NCBI GenBank assembly: GCA_030267965.1
Contig: BRYA01000551.1
Coordinates: 1 to 30,658, forward strand
DNA: 30,658 nucleotides
Direction of reading: 5' to 3'
From: Triparma columacea
Lineage: Eukaryota > Sar > Bolidophyceae > Parmales > Triparmaceae
The notes below the pieces were generated by a model. It saw nothing but the letters and a program-made list of their open reading frames with translations, searched no databases and was not told the origin of the DNA. Shown piece after piece: positions 8,642-20,458 of the stretch (position 1 is the first letter of the stretch; every line of letters begins with the position of its first letter). The translations under genes and the position numbers were made by a program.

Positions 8642-11600
8642 CTAATTGACCCACATCTCCAGTTCTCCCTCGACATTGTCTACGATGGACCAGTAGTAAC
8701 TGCACTTGCTCTCTAGCTCCGACTTGCACTTGAGGAGCTTGGTCCTCGTTGCGGCGACGCTCGTCTTCCCGTCGAGCAACTTGTCGACCTCCTCCAAGCT
8801 CGTCAGGAAGGGCTTGAGGGACCCGTTGCACTCCTTGACAACCTTGTTGCAACACACGAGGGCCCTCTTGTAAATGGCCACGGTGTCCTTCTTCGTTGCT
8901 TCCTTCTCCCCCTCCCCGTTGCCTGTACTCTCCGGGCTGGAGGCCTCCCTGAGCAGGTACAGGGGTATGCAGGCAATTCCGAAGAAGCTGTCAAGGCAAC
9001 AGGGCGATAGGAAGTGGCACTGCTCCATGATCTCGACAGCCTGAGAGCAGCTCTCAAAGCTCACAGTCCAAAAGTCTGCCTCGTTCATTCCCAGAATCAA
9101 CACGCACGCCGACTCCACCAGCAAGGCCTGTACCTGTACAGTCTTGGGCAGCATGTCGAACGGCTGCAACGCCGTGTAGCTTGGCCCTCTACCGCTGCTG
9201 CTATCCCTCTGGCTGCTATCCATCTGGCTATCCCTCAAATCGTCCTCCGGCCGTCCGGTAAGGGTTTCGTCGTCCGTTTCTCCTCCTCCTCCCCTCTTCT
9301 TAGTGATCTTCCTGACCGCCTTCAGTGCCTTCTTGACCTCCTCGTACTCGTCGGCCTCTAGGAGCATGCTGCCTACATGGAACTTTCTGCACCTGCACGC
9401 TGACTCCCACACAAGCGCGATGGGGTTATTGTGTAGGGAGCTGGTCATCGACTTGAAGGCCACGCAGTGCACGTCAGCGGCAGTGTTGTCGCCTATCATT
9501 ATTTCTCCGCTAGTCACCAGCATCAGCGCCTCCATGTGACCAATCACGCTCCCCATGTTCTGGAGCTTGTCCAAGACCTCGTTCGCAAGGTCCTTGCTCT
9601 TCTTTATCTTGGATCCGTAGTGTTCGAGGCTGGACAGCAGGCACAGACTCGCCAAGCTGCCCTCCTTGTACCACTTCTGGTTGTTGAAGAGGACATCCGC
9701 CTTGCTACAGATGTAGTTGCAGGCCTTGTTGCCCATCCAACCACTGGCGAACCGCTTGAGCACTTTGCATACAACAATGGCGGCGTAAGTGCCCTGCGGA
9801 GACTGGGCATCTATGAGCTCCTTCAAGAGGTGCACGCCGTAAAGAACCAGATTTTCCTGGTCGCTGTCTAGTATGCTCACTAAGAGGAGGAAGCCCAAGG
9901 TCTTGATCGCTGTGGTGTTCAGCTTATCACCCTTCAGGTTGACCTTAGCCGGCGGGGACTTCATGAAGATTTCCTTGCCAAGATGAACAAAGATCTTGTT
10001 GAGCTCCTTGGCGCCGAGAGCGCTATTTAGAGTGACTTTTTTCTTGCCGCTGATCTGCAGCCACTGCAGGCTAGAGTTTAGCGCGGTCTTGACTCCGCCA
10101 AAGTTACCCTGCATATACTCGCATTGGGCGAGGGTGAGGTTCCAGTCCGCTAGCGTTTCGCCCTTGTCGAAGTGCTCGAACTTGGTGAAGTTAACAGATT
10201 TGCTAAGCACTAGAATCCTCCTGTAGCTGAGGACGGCCTGTCGTAAGTGCCCCGTTCTCACAAAGCCAGCAGCGGCCATCTGCAGGGCCTTGATCTCATC
10301 CTCTGGTGAGTGCGCCTCCTTGTAGTGCATTGCAATCATAGGAAATACGGCCTGCAGGTCGTCGAACCACGTGTTCGTGATGCATTCGGCTGCCTCGTGA
10401 TGGAGCTTCATTCTCTCAGTGACGGTAATCGTGCCGTACGCCATCAATCTCGTCCTCTCGTCTGAAAAGGAGAAAGTTTTCGTGCCCTTCCTCCTCAAAA
10501 AGCCCTCAAATAGATCCACCAGGTCGTTGTTGCGGGTTGAGGAAGACCTCCTCTTGTCGCTATCTCTTTTGGGCTGGAATGAAAAGTTATCCGCTACAAT
10601 GGAGAGCTTCTTCCTCTCGGTGGCGTTGTCGGGCTGGAACCAGTCCTTCGAGCAAAGAGTGATGAAAGCCATCTTGATTTTCTCGTTATCCTTCCTGTGG
10701 ACGAAGGGAAGGAGCTCGGTGATCATTTCAACGGTGAAGAAGCTACCGAACACCGAGGCAATTTGGATCATGACTTGGCACATCTTGTCGAGGTTGTCAA
10801 ATTGCTCCACCATCCTTGTCTCGGCGCCTTGAGCGAAGCTGGTAATGCAATGCAATATTGTCGAATCTTCCGCGAAGCGCAGCACGGTCTCTTCTCCGTC
10901 CTTCGCCTCCTTGACAACCTCGATTAGCTTTGCTCGAAGCAGCGTCTCAATAACTTTCGCGCACTGCTCTGGAACTCCGAGCGTGTTGTCCAGGATCATC
11001 TGTATTAGCCTCTTGGGCCACTTCCCCCCCTTGCACTTGTTGGATATCATGACGCCAAGGCTTTGGTTGTCTAACGGTGAAAGCTCAATAACCTCGGCCT
11101 TGGACGAGGAGAGCGCTCTCTTGAGGCTAGGAGCTCTCTCCATTAAATTTTTCTTGCCGCTGAAGAAGATTGAGGACGCCCTGCTCCTCCTCGCTAGTCT
11201 TTCCATCAACGCCCAACTATTCGCATCAAGGTGCTCCGCGTTGTCGATTATTATCACAGAATTCCTCTGCGCGCTCAAGATATAGTAAAAGAGCTTGTCC
11301 AGAGTGGTAGCCCTCATGATGCTGCTCATATCCCGGATCGCCGGCGTCAGGGGGGCCGTGACTCCTATGTCTATCGTGGCCTGAATGAGGCTCAGGAAGT
11401 CTCCCACTGAGAGTTGGTGGTACTTCTTCTTCTTATTATCTCCCCCGAGGCCGTTGAAGCTCGTTATTGTCCCAATGGTTGGTGCCTCAGAGAACGCAGC
11501 GCTACTAGCGCCTATGCTCGCGTCGTCTCCTTCGTTATCGTCATCCTCTCTACCTCTGTCCAGGGTCATGGGCTCAACCTTGGCTGAGCCAAAGCCACCG

Positions 11601-14586
11601 ACAAAAAAGCTCCTGCCATCCATCGTCCCCAAATCAGTCGGGTTCGTGAACAGCCTGGGCCTCGTATGCCTGTCCAAGCTGCTTTGCAGGACGGAGCCGT
11701 TCTGAGAAACGCCGTTGTTGTCCAGGTCCTTGGAACTGCTCGTCAAAAAGCTGCTGATGGAGGTTGTTGAACTAGCCCTCCCGATGCTAAACACGCTGTT
11801 GGATCTCATCCTTGACACAGGAGCGCCGCCCTCGCGACTCTCCCGAAATGAATTGTGCCTTTTTTGAGTACCTAAATCTGCCCTGCCACTGACGGTTACG
11901 TTAGCAGAGGACGCTTGTTCGGAGCCCTCCTGGTCCTCGTTTTCGTACGACTCTCCAATGCTAAGAATTTTTGCGGCGGCCGAAGAGACCCCGGACAGGT
12001 GTGAACGAAGTGATATTCCTGACATGCGCCGCGAGTTCCAGCTACTATCACTTGCCTCGCTATCCCTCCTGAAATCTCGAGTGAGCATCCCCGATACCGT
12101 CATGTTGTTTTGACTTTTTTGACCCCCAAACAAAGTTTTCAGGGGGGCCAAGAAGTTGTCAACGACCATCTCGAGCTGTCTTTCGATGTAAAGGTACTTT
12201 CCATGCATGTCAAGCGTCTCGTAGGTTTCGGTGTTGAGGCGCAGGATTTGCTTGATGAGCTCTCCAACGGCGAAGTACGCGATACCTTTCCGCGGCTGGC
12301 TCCCCGTGGTGGAAAAGGTGGGAAATCCGAGTTTCTCGGCGCAGGCTGATGTGTAAGCGAGAAAGCGAGACTTCCCGTAGCCCTCAGGTCCGCTGATGTA
12401 GACAATGCTCTTCTTGTAGAGGCAATCTATCATTTTCTTTTTCTCGTGCGGCCTCCCCGAGAAGTCTATCCGCATGCTGTCGATAATGCCGGGGTGGGAT
12501 TGCTGGGCGGGACGGATGGGCTCGTACACGTGCATCTTCTCCGTGTCCCCCTTCACCTTCAACAGCTCCCTTTCCTTGAACTCAAAGCCGTTGACCGTCG
12601 CAGTGTAGGTAGCGAGGTCCACCAGTGTGGTAACCCCCTCAACAAGCATTAGCCTCGCTGCCCTGTTGACCGAGTCCCCGACCACGGCATACTCCCTCCT
12701 GCTGATGTTGCCAACCGAGCCGCAGTAGTTCTTCCCTGTGGTGACTCCAATGCCCATCTGAACGTATTGGATTTCGTTCTTCAGCGCGTGCACGAATCTT
12801 TGGAGGGGAGGGGAGGGGAGGGGAGGGGAGGGGAGGGGAGGTTAGTGAGCGACAAACGAAGCGAGTACCAATAAAGTTAAGCTGTCATCACTATGCGCAG
12901 TCAGAGTCGGAACTCACCTCACAGCCCTCAGGGGGTCGTCATGGTGCGTGTACTCTGGGGTTCCGAAAACGACAATAAGGTTGCAGCCCTTGTCGTCTAT
13001 GATAAACTGACGCACCATCCCGCCGTGCTCCTCCCTTTCGAGAATCTCCATCGTGTGCGTGAAAATGGTCTGGTACCATAAACACTCCTCCTGCGCCTCC
13101 TTGGCGTTGAGCGTGCTTTGAAGCTTCTTGGACACGACGAAATTCACGAACACTGTGGTGACGGTTCGAACCATGTCACCGTCCCTGATGTCCTCCATCT
13201 TACCGAAATGCGTCAAGTGCTTAAGGGCACAGGTAGGAACGAAATTCTTGATACGTTCCTTGACCATCGACGACGAGGCTACACTAATGTTAATAGTGCT
13301 GGGGAGAGGAGGGGGGGAAGGGGGGGGGGGCGGTGTTAGAGGGGGGGCTAGGATTGGAGCCGCTGAAGAACAAGCGGTGAGGGCATCACAACAGAAAATG
13401 CAACATCGTCTCACCTGTACTTTCTCCTCTCTATGTGTGCGCTAGCAGATTTCTTGAGCAATAGCTTCTTATGCTTGTTGTATTGGCTTTGGCTTCGAAT
13501 GCCGTTCTGGCTCTTCCTCCTAATCCTGGAATTCGTCGCCAAGATCTCCTCCTCGGCCGTCATGTCAAGCGTTACTGTAGCATTATACATGAAGTAGTTG
13601 TCGCACTCGGCGACTGGCATCCAGCTGGCAGTCCTGAAGCCTTCAGTGTTTAATGTGGCGTTCTTGATGGCATCACAGCAGATAATTTCGCCGGCCTTGC
13701 TCAAGCCCAAAGCGGTGCTGCGGAGTGGGGGTAGATTTGTGGTCAGTTCTTAGTCACTTTCTCAATCTCTGTCTGTCTCTTTGTCTACCTCAACCTTTAT
13801 CGATTTAATTTTGTCTCCAACTCACCTCGCCTTGTCAAGTGCCGGTCCGGTGACGAAGAATTGCATGCATTTTCCGGGAGTCCCCACGCGTATCAGACTG
13901 GCATTTCCTATGGTGATAGCGCTGTGAAGGTCGAGAAGCAATTGCTGCTCCCCATTAAGCCATTCTTCCATCTTTTGTGGTGGAGGTTGGGGGTGGTAGT
14001 GGTGGGGTGGGGAGGGGGGGTTAGGTTAGCTTCTGGACGGGCGACCCTCCTCGACATGGTCCTCCCGTGCCATGAGTCACCCTGGACAGCTCAGGTTATT
14101 TTCGACGGCACTTACCATTTCCACAGCGTTGAGTGCCTTCCTAACAGTCTGGGAGATGTTATTTTTGTCCGATTGGGTCGATTCAGTCACCGGCGACCAA
14201 CCCACAATCAAGGCGTCACCCGCGAAGCTTATTATATCCCCTCCCTCTGACGCAATAATTTCTATGAGCTTATCAAATACACTGTTAACCTTATCAGCAA
14301 CCAGATCAGGCGTGTCTTTCCACCTGTTGCAGAGGCTAGAGAAGCCAGAGATGTCGTGTATCGAAAGGACAAAGTTGGCACGGAATGTATTTCCGTATTG
14401 AAATTCCTTTGGGTGTTGTGAAGGGGGAGGGTGGTTAGTAAAAGGGGCATGAAATCTAACCCTAGCCCGAGGCCCACATATCCTCCACTTTCTCCTCACC
14501 TTCGCACCCAATTGCTCCACTATATCCTGGAGGCATATCGGAACGTACGACAAGATCCCGTCAGTGCTATCGTTTTCGAAATTCAT
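8642..14586 (-). CDS. Soluble-type adenylyl cyclase (tandem class III cyclase domains, NTPase, helical repeat C-terminus)
   Basis: Model: complement join of 8642..12797, 12918..13298, 13415..13717, 13826..13971, 14116..14406 and 14500..14586 (1787 aa). Every donor is GTGAG or GTAAG and phases agree. It would make cAMP from ATP. C1 (about 37-175) has the metal-binding Asp in VLSIHDISGF (D47) and FAGDAL (D93). C2 (about 295-480) lacks them but supplies the purine-pocket Lys in DDKGCN (K379), VVGD (D444) and the Asn/Arg pair in NRAAR (N447, R451). This is the ADCY10 arrangement with one catalytic site. A P-loop, GPEGYGKS, sits at 539-546. A Ser/Asp-rich linker, a Walker-B-like SVIIIDNAEHL near 920 and a long helical TPR-like region follow. 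Length is near that of mammalian sAC (about 1,600 aa). ATG 14586 lies just after an acceptor-like CTTTAG, so a 5' intron is possible. Likely cytosolic: no membrane segment seen. Confidence 0.93.
12802..12841. repeat. (GGGGA)n pentanucleotide array serving as intron polypyrimidine tract
   Basis: Eight near-perfect GGGGA units on the + strand read as (CCCCT)n in the cyclase transcript and end five bases before the AAAG acceptor of its last exon. The G-rich strand could form a G-quadruplex. Confidence 0.9.
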
Positions 14587-14924
14587 CCTAAAGGAGGAGA
14601 TGGTCAGAGTTACCAAAAACGCAAGAACCTTCTGCCTCTGCCTTCGTGTTTTCTCTCTTTTCTCAGCAGCCCTTTCGACGTTACGGGCCAGAAAGTTGAT
14701 TTGTGATTGGTGTGTAAATAGAAGAGAGACGGCGTAAGGGTGCTTTTCTGTACATCGTCCTGAAAAGTTGATGCCGTGACGGCATCTGGTAACGACGTAA
14801 ACCCTCAGAGGAAACTTCTCACCCCCCCTTCCCCTCGCCCCAGGCCGCTGAACTTAAATTGTATAACTATCTGAGTCGAAATCGCACTCTTCAGGCATAT
14901 AAATAAGCGTATATTGAACGAGCA
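14587..14924. other. Divergent promoter region, cyclase gene / LRR gene
   Basis: A 338-bp spacer separates two divergent starts. The only motif I can point to is TATAAATA at 14898-14905, about 20 bp before the LRR gene ATG. That is close for a TATA box with a normal leader. A poly-C run lies near 14820-14840. No coding sequence seen, apart from room for a 5' exon of the cyclase gene. Confidence 0.45.
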
Positions 14925-16372
14925 ATGAGCCTTCCTGAGTCCACGTACGAGTCGGCCTACCACTCCCGCTACATCCCCTTCATTGGTGACTCCGGTAGTC
15001 TTGACAGGGTGGCCCATGAGAAATCGTTGCCCAGACCGGAGATTTTCGTGGGATCGGACTTGACTAACGTTGTCGCCGGGCAGGATGGCGTCGTCATCAA
15101 AGCTCACAGGGGCAAGGACTGCCAAATTATGACCGATGCAGACTGCGAGATTGTGGTGGAGAGCATAATGAAGGCAAGCGCGGAGCAGAAATTCAAGGTT
15201 TCTAGCATCAGGTGAGGCGAAGTGGCGTCAATATAGCTCTCGAGCTTGTTGACTAACTGAGGATCTCACCCTAATTTCCTTAATTACCTTTGGACCAACG
15301 CTGACTCTCCCCCCCTAAACAACACACACAGTCTTCGCAACCACAATATAAAGGACGAGGGCGCTTCCCATCTCGCCGCGCTCTTGAAGGGCGCCAAGGG
15401 CGTTGGTGTGACTGATCTCGATCTCTACGGCAACGACATTGGGACGGAAGGTTGTGCTGCCCTCTGCGAGGTGCTGAAGAAAAATGAGATTCTCTCCTCT
15501 TTGAACCTTAGCGAAAACCCCATCGGTCGTGGGGGGGGTTATGCCATTGCGGAGATGTTAGAGCTGAACGGCAGCATACAGAGTCTCGAGGTTGGCTGCT
15601 GTGACCTTAGCACCCCGAACCTGATTGCAATCATGAGCGTCATGAGGAAGAACGAACTCGTGCAGAAGCTGGCTCTGTACAATTGCAGGAACTTCTCCCG
15701 TCAGGAGGACCTGAGCATGCACACGACCAGGATGCTGGAGTTCAACAGGACACTAGTGGACCTAGACTTTAGCAGGAACGAGGTCGGTGACGAGGGAGCG
15801 AGGATGTTCTCTTGGGTACTGGAGAAGAAGAACTCGTCCCTTCGCAACCTCAACCTCAGCGGGAATAAAATCGGTGTCGTCGGGGCTGAGTCACTCGCGA
15901 GCCTGCTAATTAGGCGCAGCAGCCTCATTAGCCTCAACCTCTCCAACAACAAGATCGGAGATGATGGTGCAAAGGCCTTCGGGTCCGCCCTGGCCGCCAA
16001 CAAGAGCCTTAGGAGCCTCAACCTTAAGAGCAACTCCTTGAAGGACAGCGGACTTGTCGCTATTGCGCTCGGCATGCAGGAGAACAGCACCTTGAGTGAG
16101 CTCAGGCTATGGGGCAACGAATTCGGCCAGGACAGCTGCAGCGAGTTCTTGGCGCTTGTGGAGAGCAGGTGAGGCGCGACGAGCGACGACGAGCGAAGTG
16201 AGGAGCGAAGTGAGGAGCTAATAAATGTACTCCAGCGCGGACATGCATTACAGTACCCGGCACACAACTCTCACCCACAAACCATCCTCCTCCCAGGTTC
16301 GACTACTTTGGCGTGTCCGTTGACTTCTGCCCCTTTGTGAGTGGAGGGGAGTACTCGGTGGCTGAAAGTTGA
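14925..16372 (+). CDS. Leucine-rich repeat protein, ribonuclease-inhibitor type (LRRC34/NLRC3-like)
   Basis: Model: 14925..15211, 15332..16168, 16297..16372 (399 aa). Both donors are AG|GTGAGG and the phases (2, 2) agree. The N-terminal ~100 residues are non-repeat (MSLPESTYES...). From about residue 97 there are roughly nine repeats of 27-29 residues of the RI type, for example LRNHNIKDEGASHLAALLK, LNLSGNKIGVVGAESLASLL and LNLSNNKIGDDGAKAFGSAL. The last short exon gives a distinct tail (FDYFGVSVDFCPFVSGGEY), similar in style to the end of LRRC34-like proteins. No signal peptide, membrane segment or NACHT domain is present, so a cytosolic protein-binding role is likely. The partner is unknown. 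The second intron contains GCGACGAGCGA/GCGAAGTGAGGA repeats. Confidence 0.86.
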
Positions 16373-16582
16373 TGGGGGCAGCGTTATATTTGCACACGAG
16401 TAGAGAGGAGCGTCCGTGTGATAGTGTAAAAAGTGAGTTTTGTTTGACAGTAAATCTTTGGATTTTGTCTTATGATTACAGGAGCCTTCATGTCGGTGTT
16501 CGATGCGTTGTTATGTGCGTGCGTGAGTCCGTGCGTGCGTGTGTGTGTGTGCTCTGCGCAATGCTCACTTCGTGTGCTATGC

Positions 16583-17865
16583 TCAATCGACGACGATGAA
16601 CTCCCTTAAGTCTTCGTCAAGCTCTAGCTCTGTAGATACTGCGGAAGCGGCGGAGGAGGAGAAACCCGCTTCTTCGGGAGATAGTTCCACAGAGGAGGAG
16701 GAAGAAGAAGGAGAAGAGGAGGAGTCTGCTGAAGCCTTTGCCAAAACAATGTCTTCAAGGATCTCTGTGCGGTTCGCTTCCAAGACCTCGGCCATGATCT
16801 CAGAGTAGTCCTCGATTACAGCTTCGAAGACATCAAAGAGATCACTGGGGCGGTTGCAATCCCTCCAGGAAACAACGCGTGGGTCCTTGGGCTTATCAAG
16901 TTCCACCACCGCCCTGAGCTCGTTGAGAGCCTCGTCGGAAAGAGCGTTCACGATATTGAGGGGGTGCTGGGAAGTAATCTTCTCCCTCTCCTCGAGGGAA
17001 GTGCCTTGGAGTTTGTCGAAGACTGCAGATAGTAGTTGTGACGGGTGAGCAAGTGTACGTGTTTCAGGGTCTATACCAGCTCTCCCCCCTTCTCACCTGC
17101 AAAAGTATGAGAAAGAGAGCTCTCCGTTGACTCCTTGCGGGACGTATTCGGGTCGAACAACTTCATATTAACGAGCTTGCAGGTTGTGCATACAAAGTCG
17201 CAGCCCTCGGTGTCGTTGAAGGGCCTGACCTCGTCCTCTTTATGGAGGCTGATTTGAATGAGCCTCCCGCCGGGCTTAAGGAGCCTGTGCATCTCCCTGA
17301 AAAGGTCCTCAGTGGTCTCAGTGCCGTTCTCGTAGCACATCATGGTGTCAATCAGGCTTTTGTCGACGAGACAGTCGAAAGACTCGTCTTCGAACTGCGC
17401 GCGGGGGCGGAGCGACGGTTACATTAGTGCTTAATATTGTCGTTGCTAATCCCTTCTTCGACTTACCTCCGTGAGGTTCAAGCAGTCGCCAACCCTGTAG
17501 TCAACCTGGGGGTAGCGCTTACGCTGCTGCTCGATCACGACCTCCGAGTAATCCACGTGGATCGAATTAGTGTAGCCGGCGTTGTGAATCCCGGCCGAAA
17601 ACGGGGCGTTGCCGCAACCCACAACAAGCATGGAGCAGGATTTGAGCGGGAGGAGGGGAGAGATTGTGCTCTCCAACTGTTCCCATCCGCACATCCAGTC
17701 GAATGGCTTTGGGTGAGGGGGGCGAGGTAAGAGGTGGAGTGATGGGGGGGGGTAAGGAAGGGGCAAGAGGGGTAATTCAAAAGAGGGCGCGGTTACCTCA
17801 TCTGGGTCACCCTCGATATTTTTGTACCTATCGTCCCAATACGATTTTTTGCCGTACTCGGGCAT
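16583..17865 (-). CDS. Class I SAM-dependent methyltransferase, METTL13/EEF1AKMT4-like
   Basis: Model: complement join of 16583..17022, 17097..17394, 17467..17706 and 17797..17865 (348 aa), with consistent phases (0, 0, 1). The start MPEYGKKSYWDDRYK followed by PFDWMCGWEQL is the typical opening of this family. Motif I is LVVGCGNAPFS (about 50-60); the acidic loop is VDYSEVVIEQ; the post-II region is FEDESFDCLVDKSL; the late strand is LLKPGGRLIQISLH. Relatives methylate eEF1A lysines, so a protein-lysine methyltransferase is likely, but the substrate is inferred only. A poly-Ser/Glu/Asp tail fills the last ~50 residues. An upstream in-frame extension to 17955 has no ATG, so 17865 was chosen. 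The gene lies tail-to-tail with the LRR gene (210 bp apart). Confidence 0.87.
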
Positions 17866-17999
17866 GACGGGCGTTATACTATGGGTTTCGAAGCTGAGGG
17901 AAGGCCTCCCAAGGGCGTGAAATTCCTGGTTGAGTAAGGTTAGGGATTTAATCACAAACTGAAAAAGTTCTAATGGAAATCTGGAACAATGCGATTGCT

Positions 18000-20458
18000 T
18001 TATATCTGATTGCTAGTAACCCCCCCATACTTATCCGGCCCGAGTGCCTCGTATCCGCTGGCGACCCCTTTCCTCCCCTTCGTAGCCTCCCTAACTTCGA
18101 CCTTTTGGTTCTCCAGTCCTTGGTATTCTCTTTTCCCCAACCATTCCGCAGCCTCTGACCTGTACTCCGTAACGGCCCCGCCTCCTGGGAGGTTCGAGAG
18201 GTCCAGTGCCCTAGCTCCCGTAACGGCTGAAACCTTCTGCTTGTAGCTCCCCGTGACCACGTCAAAGTACGGGTCGTCGTCGTTGCCATCGTCGTCCTCA
18301 TCGTCGTTGTTGTTGCCATCGCCTTCTCTGTTACCTTCATTATCGTGTTCATAATCTCCCCCTCCCCCCCCCTCCCCCCCCCTCTCCCTCTCTACCTCCT
18401 CTTCGTCCATCCCCTCCAAGTACCTCCCAAAACCTGCGTTCCACCCCTCCCACCCGTCCCCCTTAACAGCCCTCATCATCTCCCAAGGCGTGACAACAGG
18501 GACGTGGAAATCCCTCGACTCTAGCACACTGTTATTAGGGCACCCTACAATTACGAACGTTTCAATAACGTCGAAGTTAGACAGCTTGTGCAGTGTTATC
18601 TTCCCAACGCTCAAGGTATAAACAGTCCGACCGTCCCTCTCCAGCGTATCCTTAAGTGAATCAACAACGTCCCTAAACCTACTAACATTCAGCGTAGCAA
18701 CAACGATCCCGACAACTAGTGAGGACCGTGCCTTCATCATGTTCCTGTACCGACGGCTGAGCTTACGACCGGCTGTACCACCGAGGTCTAACTCGAGGTG
18801 GTTAGTTGGGGGGTCGTATATCCACTGTCTGTATGTACCAGAGGTACCGTCTGAAGGGAGGGGGGAGGGGGGAGGGGGGGGGGGGGGGAAAGATAGGTCG
18901 ATGTTAAGCGTGTGAGCTTGGGGGATTAGAATGTGTTTGTAGGGTGTGTGTAGTTGCATATCGTCTGTAGTCCTGTCCCCGTATTTAACGTGCTTTTAAT
19001 TCTCTCTCTCTCTCTCAATCACGTATCCTTGTTCTCACCTAGTTCCATAAGCGCGTTCTGTATACTCGGGCTCGTAGGTTCCCCTAGGTAAAGTAATGTA
19101 AGTTCCTTAACCTCAACCCCCTTTGGTACCTCGCACGTCAACCCGCAGACCTTCAATGTAGACGCAGGAAAGAGGTCGAGGGTTGTGCATATTACGCCTT
19201 CGGGTGATAGCGTGTATTCTCGAGAGTCGTTGTCTATGTTACCTAACTCTGTATCTCCTTCGTCAATTATACCCTGTCCTAAAACGACTACCGTGCTCTC
19301 CCCGTAACGCTTCTTTATCTCGTACTCGACATCCTTCTTAACCCAGTCGTAACCAACGTCGAAAACAACTAGAAACCCCATCCCAATATCATCCTCCTCA
19401 CCACCATTCTCACCCCCACCAAGTACAACGTCCCTGAATGTAGATATGTCAAACTCCTTATTACAGAATACGATAATCTCCTTCATGTTAGCCTCGTTAA
19501 AACTCCCCCCCCCACCCCCACAGCATACCTTCCCTTCCTCTTCCCCCCCCTCGCAGCATTCCTTCCCCTCTTCTTGATTAATAATACCTTTATTAATCAC
19601 CCTCCCATTTTTCCCACCACCTCCTCCTTGTAAACAAGTATCCCCAAAGTGTACAACAACCTGTGCATTCAAGTGTTTCGCTCCTACCCTATCAACACAA
19701 CATCCACCATACGGTGTATCACCTAATATGAATATCAACGGTGTGTATGGTTCGGGGTAGAGTGTGGATAATGTGGTGGATATGGAGGATGATACGGAGG
19801 ATGAGGAGGGGAGGAGGGATAGGGGGAACTGTAATGCTATGTGGGGACGATGGTGGGGGGGGGAGGGGAGGGAGGTTATTATTGAGGTTATTGTGGTGGG
19901 GAGAGAGAAATAATGGGAGAGTTTGGAGGGGGGGATTATGGGGTAGAGGTTAGGGGTTGGGGAATGGGGGGAGGGGGGGAGAGGGGAGACTGAATTCTTC
20001 ATTGGCGTTGAGGTGGAGGTGGTGGTGGAGGAGGAGGTGGAGGTGGGATGCGTGAAGATTCGACTACCGTCATCAAACTCTAACCGAGGTGGTGGGGGAG
20101 CTGTTTGTGAAGGTAGTGTTTTGGTGGTGGTGTTTGTGGTAGTGTTTGTGGCAGAGGAAGGGGTTGAGTTAGTTTTGGTTGTGTTTGTAGTATTAGAAGT
20201 GTTCTTGTGAGAATTTGTTGGCGCTTGCGTTGGTGCTTGCGTTGGCGCTTGCGTTGGCGCTTGTGTTGGTGCTTGTGTTGGCGTTTGTGTTGGCGATTGT
20301 GTTGTATTGTTGGCCTTTGCAACAGCCTCTTCATCTAAATCGTCTGTATCAACATTCATGGTAAGTTCTTCCATTCCAAGGCCCATGAATCCTTCAATGT
20401 CACTATCGGTGTCAGAATCATCGCATTTATCCTCTTTATCGTACTTATCATTCGACAT
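18000..20458 (-). CDS. DPH2: Diphthamide biosynthesis protein 2 (radical SAM-type Dph1-Dph2 complex subunit)
   Basis: Model: complement join of 18000..18850 and 19039..20458 (756 aa), joined in phase 1 by a 188-bp intron. DPH2 partners DPH1 in the first step of diphthamide formation on eEF2. Characteristic segments are LGDTPYGGCCVDRVGAKH with VVVHFGDTCL (about 245-275), RRYRNMMKARSSLVVGIVVA, SLKDTLERDG...YTLSVGKI, FVIVGCPNNS, FHVPVVTPWE, and a C-terminal PYFDVVTGSY and RKGVASGYEAL. It is about 250 residues longer than usual. The extra length comes from an acidic N-terminus, a PTQA repeat with a Thr/Asn/Pro/Ser-rich stretch (about 50-160), a Gly/Asn/Glu insert near 290-330, and a Gly- then Asn/Asp-rich insert before PYFDVVTG. 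The (TC)8 run at 19001-19016 lies in the intron. Confidence 0.92.
20218..20300 (-). repeat. 12-bp minisatellite encoding PTQA repeats in DPH2
   Basis: About seven 12-bp units on the minus strand encode SPTQ, TPTQ and then five APTQ units near residues 54-85. They vary mainly at third codon positions (GCGCTTGCGTTG against GTGCTTGTGTTG on the + strand). That suggests selection for the peptide or simply an older array. Confidence 0.85.

Noticed and set aside
9014..11705. Plus-strand ORFs of up to 146 codons
   Set aside because: Shadows of the long last exon of the adenylyl cyclase.
15701..16267. 188-codon minus-strand ORF rich in Ser/Leu/Arg
   Set aside because: Mirror of the LRR periodicity on the opposite strand; not a separate gene.
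18999..19018. (TC)8 run as a regulatory element
   Set aside because: It lies within the DPH2 intron about 20 bp from the donor and is a simple microsatellite; no evidence of function.
20218..20300. CRISPR-like spaced repeats
   Set aside because: The 12-bp units are contiguous, coding and without spacers. This is a minisatellite, and the genome is eukaryotic.
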